Of a stretch of DNA of 64,000 nucleotides, positions 21,800 to 33,175 are shown one piece after another; positions within the stretch are counted from its first letter, which is position 1, and every line of letters starts with the position of its first letter. The notes under the pieces were generated by a model. That model was not told the origin of the DNA. It made no database searches and was given only the letters and a program-made list of their open reading frames with translations. The position numbers and the translations under genes were made by a program. Origin of the DNA: Tipula vernalis (taxonomy: Eukaryota > Arthropoda > Insecta > Diptera > Tipulidae); the NCBI GenBank assembly GCA_958295665.1, contig OY282560.1:86156311-86220310 (forward strand), in the 5' to 3' direction.

Positions 21800-22285
21800 T
21801 CAGTTTCTATGGTCAAGGCCGAGACTTGAAAAGCTTTTAGAACCTGTGCGTCAAGAGGGTCGGGTACCTGCCATACGAATTGAACCAAAATACCTAGTTA
21901 TAGAAATATTTACCAATTTTTTCTATATGCTGGTTTGAATATTGAGTTAGACATTGAGTTTGGGGTTGAGTTGGATGTTAAGTCAGGGGTTAATTTGCGG
22001 GTTGAGTTGAAGTTGAGTTGGACTTAAGTTGCGGTTGAATTAAGATATAGTGAGCAGTTGGCTTGATGGTTAAGTTGGGGGCCGTTTGCGGCTTGAATTT
22101 GGGTTGAGTTGGGGTTGGATTAGTGTTTAGTGCGCAGTTCAGTACAGTTGTATGATTTTTAGATAAAGTTCTGGAATATGGCCAAGTATTATGGAACTGG
22201 CCTATTTCTCAACCGATTATGCTGAAATTTGACATGTGGGTTGGAAATTGTATTTTAAAATGATTTTTGAATTGAATTAATGAAG
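21800..22285 (+). repeat. Dispersed repeat with (GTTGAG)-rich minisatellite
   Basis: Three parts in order: 'ggtcaaggccgagacttgaa' (about 21811), a degenerate minisatellite of 'gagttggggttgagttgg'-like units (21940-22135), and the 'gaaatttgacatgtg' block (about 22230). The first two parts recur at 45850-46120, and the last two recur inverted at 2473-2965. It is the most complete copy in the window. Confidence 0.65.
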
Positions 22286-22365
22286 ACCAAAGTTCTGATC
22301 GCCTTATGAGGTTTCAGCCCTTTATATTTTGCTATTTTAAATTAATGGCACTTAAGGAACATTGA

Positions 22366-22560
22366 GTGCCTGTTAATGTTTCTTATGATTTCGACTCGGC
22401 AGGATACCTACTTACTGTGGTTTTATGTTTTATTCAGGAACCTTATCTTTTCGATGGTTCTGTTTGTGGACTAAATAATCCTAATGGTAGAATTGTTTCA
22501 AAGAATTCGAATAGTAATATCCAAGGGGTAAATGAATCTAAAAAATATTGTACACCTTAA
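22366..22560 (+). pseudogene. Possible LINE endonuclease fragment
   Basis: A 64-residue open frame contains CFIQEPYLFDGSVCGLNN, which resembles the IQEP…GL segment of R1/LOA-type LINE endonucleases. No ATG start, no neighbouring motifs and no continuation were found. This is a weak call based on one motif. Confidence 0.3.
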
Positions 22561-23134
22561 ATAAGTCACTGCACTGAAAGTTAATACTGTTTTAACTGTA
22601 GTTCCCTTTTTCGGATTTCTTTTAACTTTTTCGTAAAATAACAGTCATTGTTAAAAAAATCACGACTATAAAATTATGACTTTTTCTTGACTGTTTAAAT
22701 TAACATTAAGGATTGTAGTGACTGTCTGCTTTTTTAACACAGACTGTTTGATTTTTTTTGTGGATCAATAATGACTTTTTTTAAATTTTTCCTATTTTAA
22801 GTTTTGAAAAACGACATACTATATTTTTAAAAGCCAACAATTCTATACTATCCCAAATTTGCCAACTGGGAGACTTTTTACTACGGTTCCCGGTTAGGAA
22901 TTTCTTCCTTAATGTGTCTTTATGTGAAAACGTGGCAACACACTACGCACAGTATTACGAAAGGAAACGAAAGGACTAAGATAGAAAATAGGTTTTATAA
23001 CAGGGGATTATAAAGGTTTGGGAGTTTTGAATAATTATTGTATTTTTGGTATTGAGTCCGAAGGAAAAAAGAGTTTTTGTACTTATTGGTTTTTGCAAAT
23101 TAGAGTTCAAGGTTGTTCCTTCGAACTGTAAGTC
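22561..23134. other. Unassigned noncoding stretch
   Basis: AT-rich, rich in short 'gactgt'/'acagtc' words in both orientations, but I could not define a repeat or gene. Confidence 0.35.
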
Positions 23135-25800
23135 TTAATGTACGTGTTGGTCTGAACAGGCCAGGCGTAAGTTCATAAAGCTCCGCCGAACACATGCCAT
23201 GGAAATAATAGTGGAACACTTATTATAAAGCTCCCACATTCCATTTATGGGGGAAGAATGAAGGATATAGAGGAAACGTTGAAATACGAAAATTTGATCG
23301 ATCCAAGAATACTCAGTTTTTATCGTTAAACCAAACAAGTCAAAAGATTTAAATTTGCCTACACTGGAACCACAAATCTCAAAAGATGGTGTGTCTTTTT
23401 TACCGGTGAAGATACAAAACTTGTTTGGATTGGATGAACCTTGTTTGCCACAATCCATAACAGAATTGCAATCAAATCATGATAGACTGAGCTTTCATAG
23501 CAAATCTAACTGCAAGAATGTGGTTTTGTGATTAAGAAGTAGGAAGATTCTAATTATGTATTGTGCTTTCGAATTAATTTTCCCAATTTGGTTAGTTTTT
23601 CCCAATTCTTCTATATTCCTAGTGGTAAATCGTAAGCATATGTCTGAACTAATTTTATTACTGTAATAGGAAAATAACCAGTACAAGGAGGACTTCCTGA
23701 TTTCTCCAGATCATTTTCTTTCACTTTAACGAAACAGAATTGAGACTTTGGATCTAGATTTTGCTCCTCATGATTTGATCCTAGAACGAGATACAATAGA
23801 ATATAAACTATTTACCTACTAATATATGGTTTGTTAAATGTTATATATGATTCGTTACCTGTAAAGTCATATTGTTTCAAATTTAAATTTTCAATACCGG
23901 GTATTTTTTGTGGGTCTTCAATTATTTCATTTTCGATTTCGATCTCTTCAGGGTTACCGGAAACTTCATCAAAATCATAACTAATATTATCATCGGCTTC
24001 AATATTGCCTTCATGGCCAATTTCATCTTATATTTCACTTAAATCTAATCGTTTTAAGCTAAATGGTATTGTTATGTTTTCCTTGTCTTGTCCATTTTAC
24101 ATATAGCGGCTTTTCTAGATTTCGCAATTATTTGTGAAATTTCATTATCAGCCGGTAGGCTTGTGGTAGGCTAACAATTATTTGATGCTTGTGAAAAACC
24201 TCTATGCCGCTTTTTAAAATGGTACGATTCATCTTCATGGCCGTCAGTTAATTTAAATTTTATTTGGGATTGTAAATCTAAACGCTTAATACGAAACAAA
24301 ACATTTCATACGCTAAAATTTACCACTGTATTGTGACTAGTGGTCATCGAACGTAAATCACGGAAAGTACTTTCACAAGCTTGACTGCTGTACAGCCATG
24401 GTTGGAAGATATGATGTTCATCAAGATCTTCATTTCTCAATTTAAGAATTATATTTATTAGACCATGTCCATTTAATTCGATGCAGTTATAGACGTTGTC
24501 AGTTACAAAATTTTCCATTTTGTGGAATTTGTGCTTTTGTATCGAATTTTTCCAAAGTCTAAGGTCTAAGGAAAAATATTACAAACCATATATAATACAT
24601 CCTATCGATCGTTATAATATCTTTATTTAGATATGATTGAGTGCTGTAGTCCATTAGTTTAAGATACTCTATGGTGCCTGGTGAAATTTATATCGGTAGA
24701 ATTTAAACGGTGACTATCCTTAGAGACGGAGCTGATCAGATCACGTAAATGTTTCGGTGTTACGACATATTTTCCCATGATTAATCTTTTTTTTCTCATT
24801 TAACAATCGCGTTCGTAATTTCGTTCCAATATGTACAGTATCATGAATGTACTGAATATTTGTAGCATAGTCAGCTTTAAACCACTCATTCCACTCCGGT
24901 TTTGTAGGCTGAATCTGATTTGAGTTTGGCGGGAAATTAGCTTTTAATTTCATAGCCTTTAGAAGGCGAGAATCCCCGTCACCTGAAAACCCTATGTTGA
25001 TAGGTAAATATATGTATGTGGTGTAGAACCGTTGATTTACGACGGTATATTCCGTTCTCTAGGGTACAAGAACAAGTTATTTATCTAATTGGAATGACGG
25101 AATAAATCGACGAAACGGGGTTTTTATTAAAAAATTTAAACAAATTTTAAAATTGAGCTTGAACCTTATAGTATAAGTTTTATTATAATAAAAAAGCTCA
25201 GAAAATAATTTAAATAAATTCTTAAATGAATTTAAAATACAAATATTTTAAACATGGATTCAAAAAGAATTTAGTTTGCCAATATGCAACATATGGATAT
25301 AATAATAAAAATGTATCTTTTAAATCTATGGGTCGGATCGAAATTCGAATTTAAGTGTACATTTTCATAAAGTGAGTTTTGTACATAATTTTACAGACGA
25401 AGTTTGTAGAACTTCGCTAAAAATGCCTTTATATAAAAATGAGCATTTCGAATCTACTCTCTATGTTTACTTGTATTATATTGGGTTTGTTTTAAATATG
25501 AGAAATAATTTAATTTACCCAGCACTCCTATATTGTGTTTGTTTAGTTGATCTGTGATATGGTGCCATCGCTTTATAACAGTAGTGCTTTTAAACTTATT
25601 ATCAGCTTCATAAACACACAGACAAAATCTTGGGCCATCCGTTGTTCCATTCTTTTGGAAAGTTCGTGTACAGCATTTATATATGTTGATTGTTGCACAG
25701 TTTGAAAAATTTCATAAATTTTACGAGCTAAAGTTGCTTCAAAATAGAGAGGAGTTGGTAATCCTGTTGATTCAGATGTTGGAAGTACAAATCCTATCAA
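23135..25800 (-). pseudogene. Decayed transposon-like protein gene
   Basis: Several minus-strand fragments appear to belong to one disrupted coding region. In order they are GFVLPTSESTGLPTP (25800-25573), DTVHIGTKLRTRLLNEKKK (24953-24741), SSQACESTFRDLRSMTT (24518-24306), and a C-terminal piece with KRRHRGFSQASNN-like text (about 24160) followed by fragments down to 23135. These motifs recall a family of large, transposon-associated insect proteins that I cannot name with certainty. Stops and frameshifts separate every piece. Confidence 0.5.
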
Positions 25801-26389
25801 CTGGTTAGTGTTTACATCATATTAAATTTTTTCAATCATTTTGGTTTGATCCTCACTGATCCAAACGAAATTTTGAAGATCAAACTTACGGAGAAAGTTA
25901 CTTAAGTCATCAACCATTCATATCTCAAATAATGCGATACTGAAGTAATTGATGGTAATGGTAAATTTTGTGAAATTTACAAATAAATATATATAAATTT
26001 AAATTCCATTTTATTTAAAAGTGGGAAAAATTCATCTACGTATATAAGTTTGATTTCCGCAAACCATATTTTGCATTTTTCTTTGAAGCTTTTTTTCGAG
26101 AATATTTGGAATCTAACCATGCGTGAGAATTTTTTCCTAAACCTTTCCTAAAAAGCAAAAACAAATACTTAGGAATAATTTAGCAAATAATTCACGAGCC
26201 TTTTTTAAAACGTGAAATTTTTGCTAAATCTAAAATTGTAAATATGTATGGATTAGTAACGTATGTTGTTTTACAAAAGCCAATGAAATTCAAATTGAAA
26301 AGATACCATTCAATTTTGTATGTAAAAGATCCCTACAGATTTTTAATCAAAGGTTAATGTTCAATAATTATTTTACTAAACCATCTTCA

Positions 26390-28565
26390 GCACATTGTCC
26401 GGAAATAAGACTAATTACTAAACGTAGACGTGGTCCATAGTTGACTTATGTAAATACTGGAGAAATTTTCTTGTAGCTAAACTGGTCATGAGGGAAATCA
26501 GCCCAAGATTAAATTGAACGGCTAACGTTCAATATTTGAATTTACTAAACCATTTTCAGTACCTTGTCCGGAAATGAAACTGCTAATAAAATGTAGACCA
26601 TGGTCCATTCTTGACTTATGCAAATATTGGGGACATTCTCTTGGAGCTATGAGGGTTAGATATGACGATAATCACCGCAAGTTTAAATTGAACGACTAAC
26701 GTTTTATATTTAAATTTACTAAACTATCTTCGGTACCTTGTCCGGAAATGAAACACGCACCGGTCAAGAATGAACCATGCTCTATATTTGTTCTTAGTTT
26801 AATTTCTGGACAAGGTACTGAAAATGGTTTAGTAAATTCAAATATTGAACGTTAGCCGTTCCGTTCAATTTAAACTTTGGGGGATTTTTGTCAAATTAAA
26901 CGCTCATAGCTCCAAGAAAAAGTCCCCAATATTTGCATAAGTCAAGAATGGACCATGGTCTACATATTATTGTTAGTTTCATTTCCGGACATGGTACCGA
27001 AGATAGTTTAGTAAATTTAAATATTGAACGTTAGTCGTTCAATTTAAACTTGCGGTGATTGTCGTCATATCTAACCCTCATAGCTCCATGACAATGTCCC
27101 CAATATTTGTATAAGTCAAGAATGGATCATGATCTATATTTTATTAGCAGTTTTATTTCCGGACAAGGTACTGAAAATAGTTTAGTAAATTCAAATATTG
27201 AACGTTAGCCGTTCAATTTAAACTTTGGGGGATTTTTGTCGTATTTAACCCTCATAGCTCCAAGAAAAAGTCCCCAATATTTGTATAAATCAAGAAAGGA
27301 CCATGGTCTACATTTTATTACCAGTTTTATTTCCGGACAAGCTACTGAACATGGTTTAGTAAATTAAAATATTGAACGTTAATCGTTCAATTTAAACTTG
27401 CGGTGATTTTTGTCATATCTAACCCTCATAGCTCCAAGAAAAAGTCCCCAATATTTGCACCGGTCAAGAATGGACCATGGTCTACATTTTATTATCAATT
27501 TTATTTCCGGACAAGCTACTGAAAATGGTTTAGTAAATTCAAATATTTAACGTTAGCCGTTCAATTTAAAGTTTGGGTGGTTTTTGTTATATCTAACCCT
27601 CATAGCTCCAAGAAAAAGACCCCAATATTTGCACTGGTCAAGAATGGACTATGGTCTACATTTTGTTCTTAGTTTCATTTCCGGACAAACTACCGAAGAT
27701 AGTTTAGTAAATATAAATATTGAACGTTAGTCGTTCAATTTAAACTTGCGGCGATTATCGTCATATCTAACCCTCATAGCTCCAAGAGAATGTCCCCAAT
27801 ATTTGCATAAGTCAAGAATGGACCATGGTCTACATTTTATTAGCAGTTTTATTTCCGGACAAGGTACTGAAAATGGTTTAGTAAATTCAAATATTGAACG
27901 TTAGCCCTTCAATTTAAACTTTGGGGGATTTTTGTAATATTTAACCCTCATAGCTCCAAGAAAAAGTCCACAATATTTGTATAAATCAAGAATGGACCAT
28001 GGTTTACATTTTATTATCAATTTTATTTCCGGAAAAGCTACTGAACATGGTTTAGTAAATTCAAATATTGAACGTTAGCCGTTCAATTTAAACTTGCGGT
28101 GATTATCGTCATATCTAACCCTCATAGCTCCAAGAGAATGTCCCCAATATTTGCACCGGTCAAGAATGGACCATGCTCTATATTTGTTCTTAGTTTAATT
28201 TCTGGACAAGGTACTGAAAATGGTTTAGTGAATTCAAATATTTAACGTTAGCCGTTCAATTTAAAGTTTGGGTGGTTTTTGTTATATCTAACCCTCATAG
28301 CTCCAAGAAAAAGACCCCAATATTTGCACTGGTCAAGAATGGACCATGGTCTACATTTTGTTCTTAGTTTCATTTCCGGACAAACTACCGAAGATAGTTT
28401 AGTAAATTCAAATATTGAACGTTAGCCGTTCAATTTAGGCTTTGGGTGATATTCGTCATATGTAACCCTTTTAACTCCAAAAAAAGGTCTCCACTAATTG
28501 CAAAGTCAAGAATGGACCATGGTTTATGTTTTGTTCATAGTTTTATTTCCAGACATGGTTTTGCA
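26390..28565. repeat. ~174-bp satellite array with one orientation switch
   Basis: About ten units on one strand (26760-28565) have 'tttccggacaaggtac'-type anchors at roughly 26813, 26990, 27163, 27338, 27510, 27680, 27855, 28032, 28204, 28378 and 28552. About two further units lie in the opposite orientation at 26390-26757. Each unit has 'gaacgttagccgttcaattt' and 'accctcatagctcc'. Units differ by several percent, with two alternating sub-types (TTTGGGGGAT versus TTGCGGTGAT). It is noncoding. Confidence 0.9.
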
Positions 28566-28699
28566 ATTAATACGGTGTATAATTTAACAGAGTATTATTA
28601 TCTCTGATTTATATTCAATTTTTCATTTGTGTGTTTCAATAAACCATTATTGATTACAATTAATTGATTGGTTTACTAATACACTAAAATGTTTTTAAA

Positions 28700-29580
28700 A
28701 TTTAGGAATGTTTTAGGAAATAATTCACTATCGTAATCTAACCATTTACTTGTTTTAGTATGCTTAAAATAATTAAATGAAATTTTATTTTCATTCTTAC
28801 GAATATTTCCATCTGAATCATTACAAACAGCTTCACAAACAGTATCGGGGTCTTGATGATTAGTTGATATTGAAGTTGGAGTCTTAAATATTGGGACGGA
28901 TAAATCGACTCCATTGCTTATCCATCCATCGCTTTTCCCGAAGAGCTAACCAAGTTTGCAATGAAAGCATCATCAGCACTATAATTAGTTGGTGTACCTT
29001 CTTTTGTAGATCCTTTTGAGCAATCATGTAACTTCGAATAGCGTTTTTTAATCCAAGTTTTAATCGGTCGGGTCTTATTATTTTCTGAAGTTATAATATT
29101 TTGAGCATTTGTTTCAATGATGAATGCATCATCTTCAACCGTGTTACTTGCATTTTCATATGTTTTTTCTGCAAATGTAACTTGATGAGTTGATTGGACT
29201 ATGGTTCCTGAATCATCAACAAAGATTGATCAATCTCAGATTCCATACATATGTCAAAATCTTGATCAACCAAGTGATCCACGTCTCGATCCACGTTTAT
29301 TAGTTCCATATTTCCTTCAGCTATTTTCAAAATTTGTGGTAAAATAATAAGCATCTTGAGAAATGTTTCTTTAGTTCCATTTTCATTGTAAACTGTGTTA
29401 TCGTTTCAGTTTTCCTACCCACATTTTTCTCCTTTTCCTTAATTTCCTTTAAACCATGTGTGGCATGTCCTTTACAGTGTCCCATGAAGTTCGCGATAAC
29501 CCAGACGATAGAATTTGGCGATTTTTGATTTTGGATTTTTACAGTGCTAGCGCAATGATTACAAACTATTTCAGCATGTA
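28700..29580 (-). pseudogene. Decayed coding region, possibly N-terminal part of the 23-25.8 kb pseudogene
   Basis: Readable minus-strand fragments include GHCKGHATHGLKEIKEKEK (about 29470), RPIKTWIKKRYSKLHD (about 29050) and an Asp/Glu/Asn-rich linker. The order and strand fit an upstream part of the decayed gene at 23135-25800, split by the satellite array. That link is inference, since no shared motif proves it. Confidence 0.35.
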
Positions 29581-29762
29581 AACCTAGATCTGTTTTTGTA
29601 ACATATTGACGATGTTCAATAAAAACTGCTGTAGTAAATGTGTGCCAACGTAAATGCTAAATTTGTTTTTAATCCAATTGTTGGTAATTTGCATAATTTT
29701 TTGTTTATGCTGTTCTAAATTTGAGTTGGAAACATCTAAAATAAAACAAATCAATATATTCA

Positions 29763-29781
29763 AAAAAAAAAAAAAAAAATT
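29763..29781 (+). repeat. Poly(A) run with upstream AATAAA
   Basis: A run of about 18 A residues lies some 20 bases after 'aaaataaaac'. It marks the edge of the truncated copia element. It could be the tail of a retroposed + strand sequence or a simple homopolymer. Confidence 0.5.
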
Positions 29782-29814
29782 GCATGTACCGTAAAGGTCG
29801 TATAATATCCCCCA

Positions 29815-31450
29815 CAGGGCATCGTCTGAATGATAGAACCTGTTTGTAAATCTTACGTCTCTACAGATGCTGATCCGATCGTCGGACGGGAACCATACTC
29901 TACAGCCCTTCACTTGGTCATCAAATCCCACAAAGAATCCCTTTTCGGCTTTAGGGTTCCATTTACGTCTTTTTTCCTTTGGCACGTGAGTGTAGATTTC
30001 TTGACCAAATATTTTTAGGTCGATAACATTAGCATCCTTTCCTATCCATAGTTTATATGGTGTTATGCCTTTCTCTCTACTCGTTCCAGTCCGGTTCAAC
30101 ATGTGAACCACTGTATGTACAGCTTCAGCCCATAGCTTTGTAGGAAGTCTCTTCGCATGTAAAAGTGTTCTTGCAGCTTCCACTACTGTTCGATTTTCAC
30201 GTTCTGCTGTGCCATTTTGTTGTGGAGTATAAACAACTGTCCTTTGATGAACGACACCATATCGTCTCGTTAGTGATTTAACTTGTTGGTTGATAAATTC
30301 CAACCCATTATCTGTGCGTAGCACTTTTATACCTTTGCCTAGATGTCTATTTGTCTTTTTAAAAAAATTCTCAAGGTATTCTACTGCTTCGGATGTTACC
30401 TTCAAGAAATTCACTTCTTTCCAATGTGAAGATCATCTTTTAACAGCAAGAAGTATAGTGATCCCCCGATAGATCTTTCCTGCATTGGACCGCAGACGTC
30501 GGCATGAATGAGCTCTCCAACTTCAGAACTCTTGGTTTCAGATTTTTGAAATGGCAGTCACAGCAAATGTCTTCCTGATCTTTAAAATTTATGTTTTCTT
30601 TCTTCAGAAAATTTCGCACGTGTAGAAGATTTTGATGCGCTAACTTCTCATGCCAGATTCGGATTGATTCCATTCCGGCGATATTAGCTTCCAACCCGCT
30701 TGTTGCTGTTACTTCTCGAAATTTCATTTTGTACAACTTCTTCTGCCTTTCTCCCACTGCAACAATATTTCCCTCACGAAATAATTTGCAACTTCTGTCG
30801 TTTGATTCAAGTTGTAGCCCTTTGTCTAAGGCAGCACCAACCGAAAATAGATTGTATTTGATTTCTGGTACATAAAGAACATCCGCTAGATATCTTTCAA
30901 CCCACTTATTACCGTCAAACGCCATGACATTTATATCACCTCTGCCATGAGAAAAAATGTTTTCGCCGTTACCCATTCTTACTGGTAATTGTGGATCGAA
31001 CTCAATGTAATTAACAAACCATTCGGGTTGATTTGACATATGGTCACTAGCACCAGAATCCAAATACCATTCTGTGCCCCCAGCATCGAAAGACGTGACT
31101 GACGTCAGTGTTTTACTCATCAGCGCATTACCGTGTGCTTTATCCTGTGATTTGTTTTGTGTTTTGTTCTTACTCCAGCATTCTTTTGCATAATGACCCG
31201 GTTTATTACAATTGTAGCATCTTCCGATGTTACCATGACGTTGATTGTGTTGACTACCAGGATTGTTTCGGTGATGAGTATGTTCGTGGTGTTTCTTCGC
31301 TGCAAAACCATTTGCTTCCAGATTGGTTTGCGAGTTGATACGTAATTCTTCAATTATAAGTCTCGAAGTTTGATTGGGCAGCATTTTTTCATTTATTTGT
31401 GTTGAATCCCACGCACTTACAAAATGGTTATATTGTGTGGGCAATGTCAT
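29815..31450 (-). pseudogene. Copia gag end, protease and integrase
   Basis: It continues the copia polyprotein: zinc knuckle (about 31215), protease active site WYLDSGASDHM (about 31040), the GAG-pre-integrase HHCC finger with WHEKLAHQN (about 30650), then the integrase core. The first catalytic Asp is in GELIHADVCGPM (about 30510) in a shifted frame, the second in RTDNGLEFI (about 30310), and the Glu in QQNGTAEREN (about 30210). The C-terminal part PYKLWIGKDA…FVGFDDQVKGCRVW is intact to about 29830. Frameshifts at about 30560 and 30415 and loss of RT/RNase H make it non-functional. Confidence 0.88.
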
Positions 31451-31871
31451 TAAAATTGGGGATTTCTTCTCCCATGTTTCTAAGGCGATGAGTGAGGTCT
31501 TCTAGTTTTGATATATGCGTAGCAATGTCGTCTACCGGGTTCTTATTTGTTGAATACCATAGTTGTTGTAGCATATGTACACTGGCATCTGATTTTTTCT
31601 CATGTACCGCAATGAGTTTATCACACATTTCTTTTGCTGAACCACAATTAATTATATGGAGAAGTTGTTGATCGGTCCATTCTGCCAGTTTTGCATTGCA
31701 TTCTAGAAGTTTCTCCTCATCTTTCTCGTTCGAAGCTTTCGGTTTGAGAGTTGTTCCATTGGTTACATTCCAAGCATTATTGGAATTCAAAATTATACGC
31801 ACTTGATATTTCCATGCTGGCCAATTTTCACTGTTCTTTAATTTTGTGATTCGCGCAAGTTCACCATCCAT
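31428..31871 (-). pseudogene. Copia gag
   Basis: Nucleocapsid precursor of the element, starting at ATG 31871 (MDGELARITKLKNSENWPAW), with the NW..W signature of copia gag and a helical UBN2-like domain (LHIINCGSAKEM, LTHRLRNMGEEIP). The reading stops at 31428 and continues one frame over in the next entry (MTLPTQYNHFVSAW), so a one- or two-base indel disrupts it. A zinc knuckle CYNCNKPGHYAKEC follows in that second frame. Confidence 0.85.
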
Positions 31872-32007
31872 TTTTTTATTTTTTATTTTTTTTATTTTTA
31901 TGTTATACATACACTTTGCACAAAGGCTGGTTTTATATAACTTTTTATTTAAAAACTTTATAATATCTCTATCAGTGTTGTGTTCTGGGTGTCTGGCCCC
32001 AAAACCT

Positions 32008-32149
32008 GTTAGATTTAATAAAGAAACACACTGATGATAATTATAAAACTCGATTTATTTCTCGTACGCACAACGTGTTCTACACAATACGACTTCAGCA
32101 GCCATTCACCACGAACTACATAAACATGAATTTACACAGTGTTGTGTCA
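32008..32149 (-). repeat. Copia 5' LTR (142 bp)
   Basis: It reads TGACACAACAC … ATCTAACA on the minus strand (TG…CA ends). It is followed by AGGTTTTGGGGCCAGACACC, a match to the half-tRNA-Met primer site typical of copia elements. No second LTR is available for comparison. Confidence 0.7.
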
Positions 32150-33170
32150 TAGAATAGATCCTTGAGGGACACCAACGGATGTATTCATTTCATATGATTC
32201 ATGTTTACCAATGGAAACTGTCTGCTTCCTATCAGTTAAATAAATTTTTAACAATTTTAAGGCAGTGCCAGAGATCCCAAAATTCATAAACTTATCAATT
32301 AAGATATCATGATTCACACAATCAAATGCTTTTTTAAGGTCCAAGAATACGCATTCTGTGGCATATTTATTTTCAATAGACTCGTAAATACCTTCGTCAA
32401 GATTTAATACAGCCGAAGCAGTACTACAATTTTTGGTAAACCCAAACTGATTTCTGTGGATAAGCTTATTAAAGTCAAGATGGTCTACCAATATTGTATG
32501 AATTATTCGGTGCAATATTTAAGAGAGAGCTGGAAGAATAGAGATTGGTCGATAATTATTGATTAAAAAACTATCACCAGATTTCAGTATAGGAATAACA
32601 CGAGCTATTTTAAGAAACGCTGGAAAGACACCTTCATTGATCGAAGAATTTAATTTTACTAGTAATGAAGGAGATATAATATCAATGAAACTTTTAAGCA
32701 TACTGCCTGTTAAATCATCGTAACCGGGTGAGGCAGATAATTTCAGTTTATTTATAATGTTTCTAAGTTCTTCAATAGTTACTGGTTCTATAGCTATCAG
32801 TGGTCTTATAGTATAATGTGGCGTGGTTCAATAATGAAATGTCCTGAAGTTGAGGAACTTGAGATTAATAGCCCAATTGTGGTAAAGAACGTATTAAACT
32901 CATTCGCAATACGCTGTTGATCGGTTAGAACAGTGTAGTCAATTTCCAGTTTAATAGAATTACTCAGATTATTTCGTCTACTGGAATTAGAATTATACGT
33001 CAAGATTTGATTAAATATATTCCACATTTGTTTGGAATTCCTAGTATTGATATTTAACTGGATGGTATAATAACACTTCTTAGCGTTTCGAACTAAGTGT
33101 CTAAATTCGGTATTGAGCCGTTTAAAATTATTTAGAAAAAGTGAATTGAGCGGATAGGCCTTATGCAATC
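32150..33170 (-). pseudogene. LINE reverse transcriptase fragment (CR1/Jockey-like)
   Basis: Fragment of a non-LTR reverse transcriptase. In order on the minus strand: a linker with FRHLVRNAKKCYYTIQL (33100-32990), NNYRPISILPALS (about 32540), QFGFTKNCSTASAVLN (about 32440), FLDLKKAFDCVNHD (about 32330), and SVGVPQGSIL at the broken end (about 32160). A stop separates the two main pieces at about 32518. The YADD box and everything downstream are cut off by the copia insertion, and no continuation was seen on the other side. Confidence 0.85.
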
Positions 33171-33175
33171 TACTT

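Larger units (their letters stand above)
29782..32149 (-). mobile_element. Truncated Ty1/copia retrotransposon
   Basis: Minus-strand element with a 142-bp 5' LTR (32008-32149), primer site, gag, protease and integrase. It ends inside or just after integrase near 29785-29815, so reverse transcriptase, RNase H and the 3' LTR are missing. The LTR begins TGACACAAC exactly where a LINE reverse transcriptase reading breaks off (32150), showing insertion into that LINE. Confidence 0.87.
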
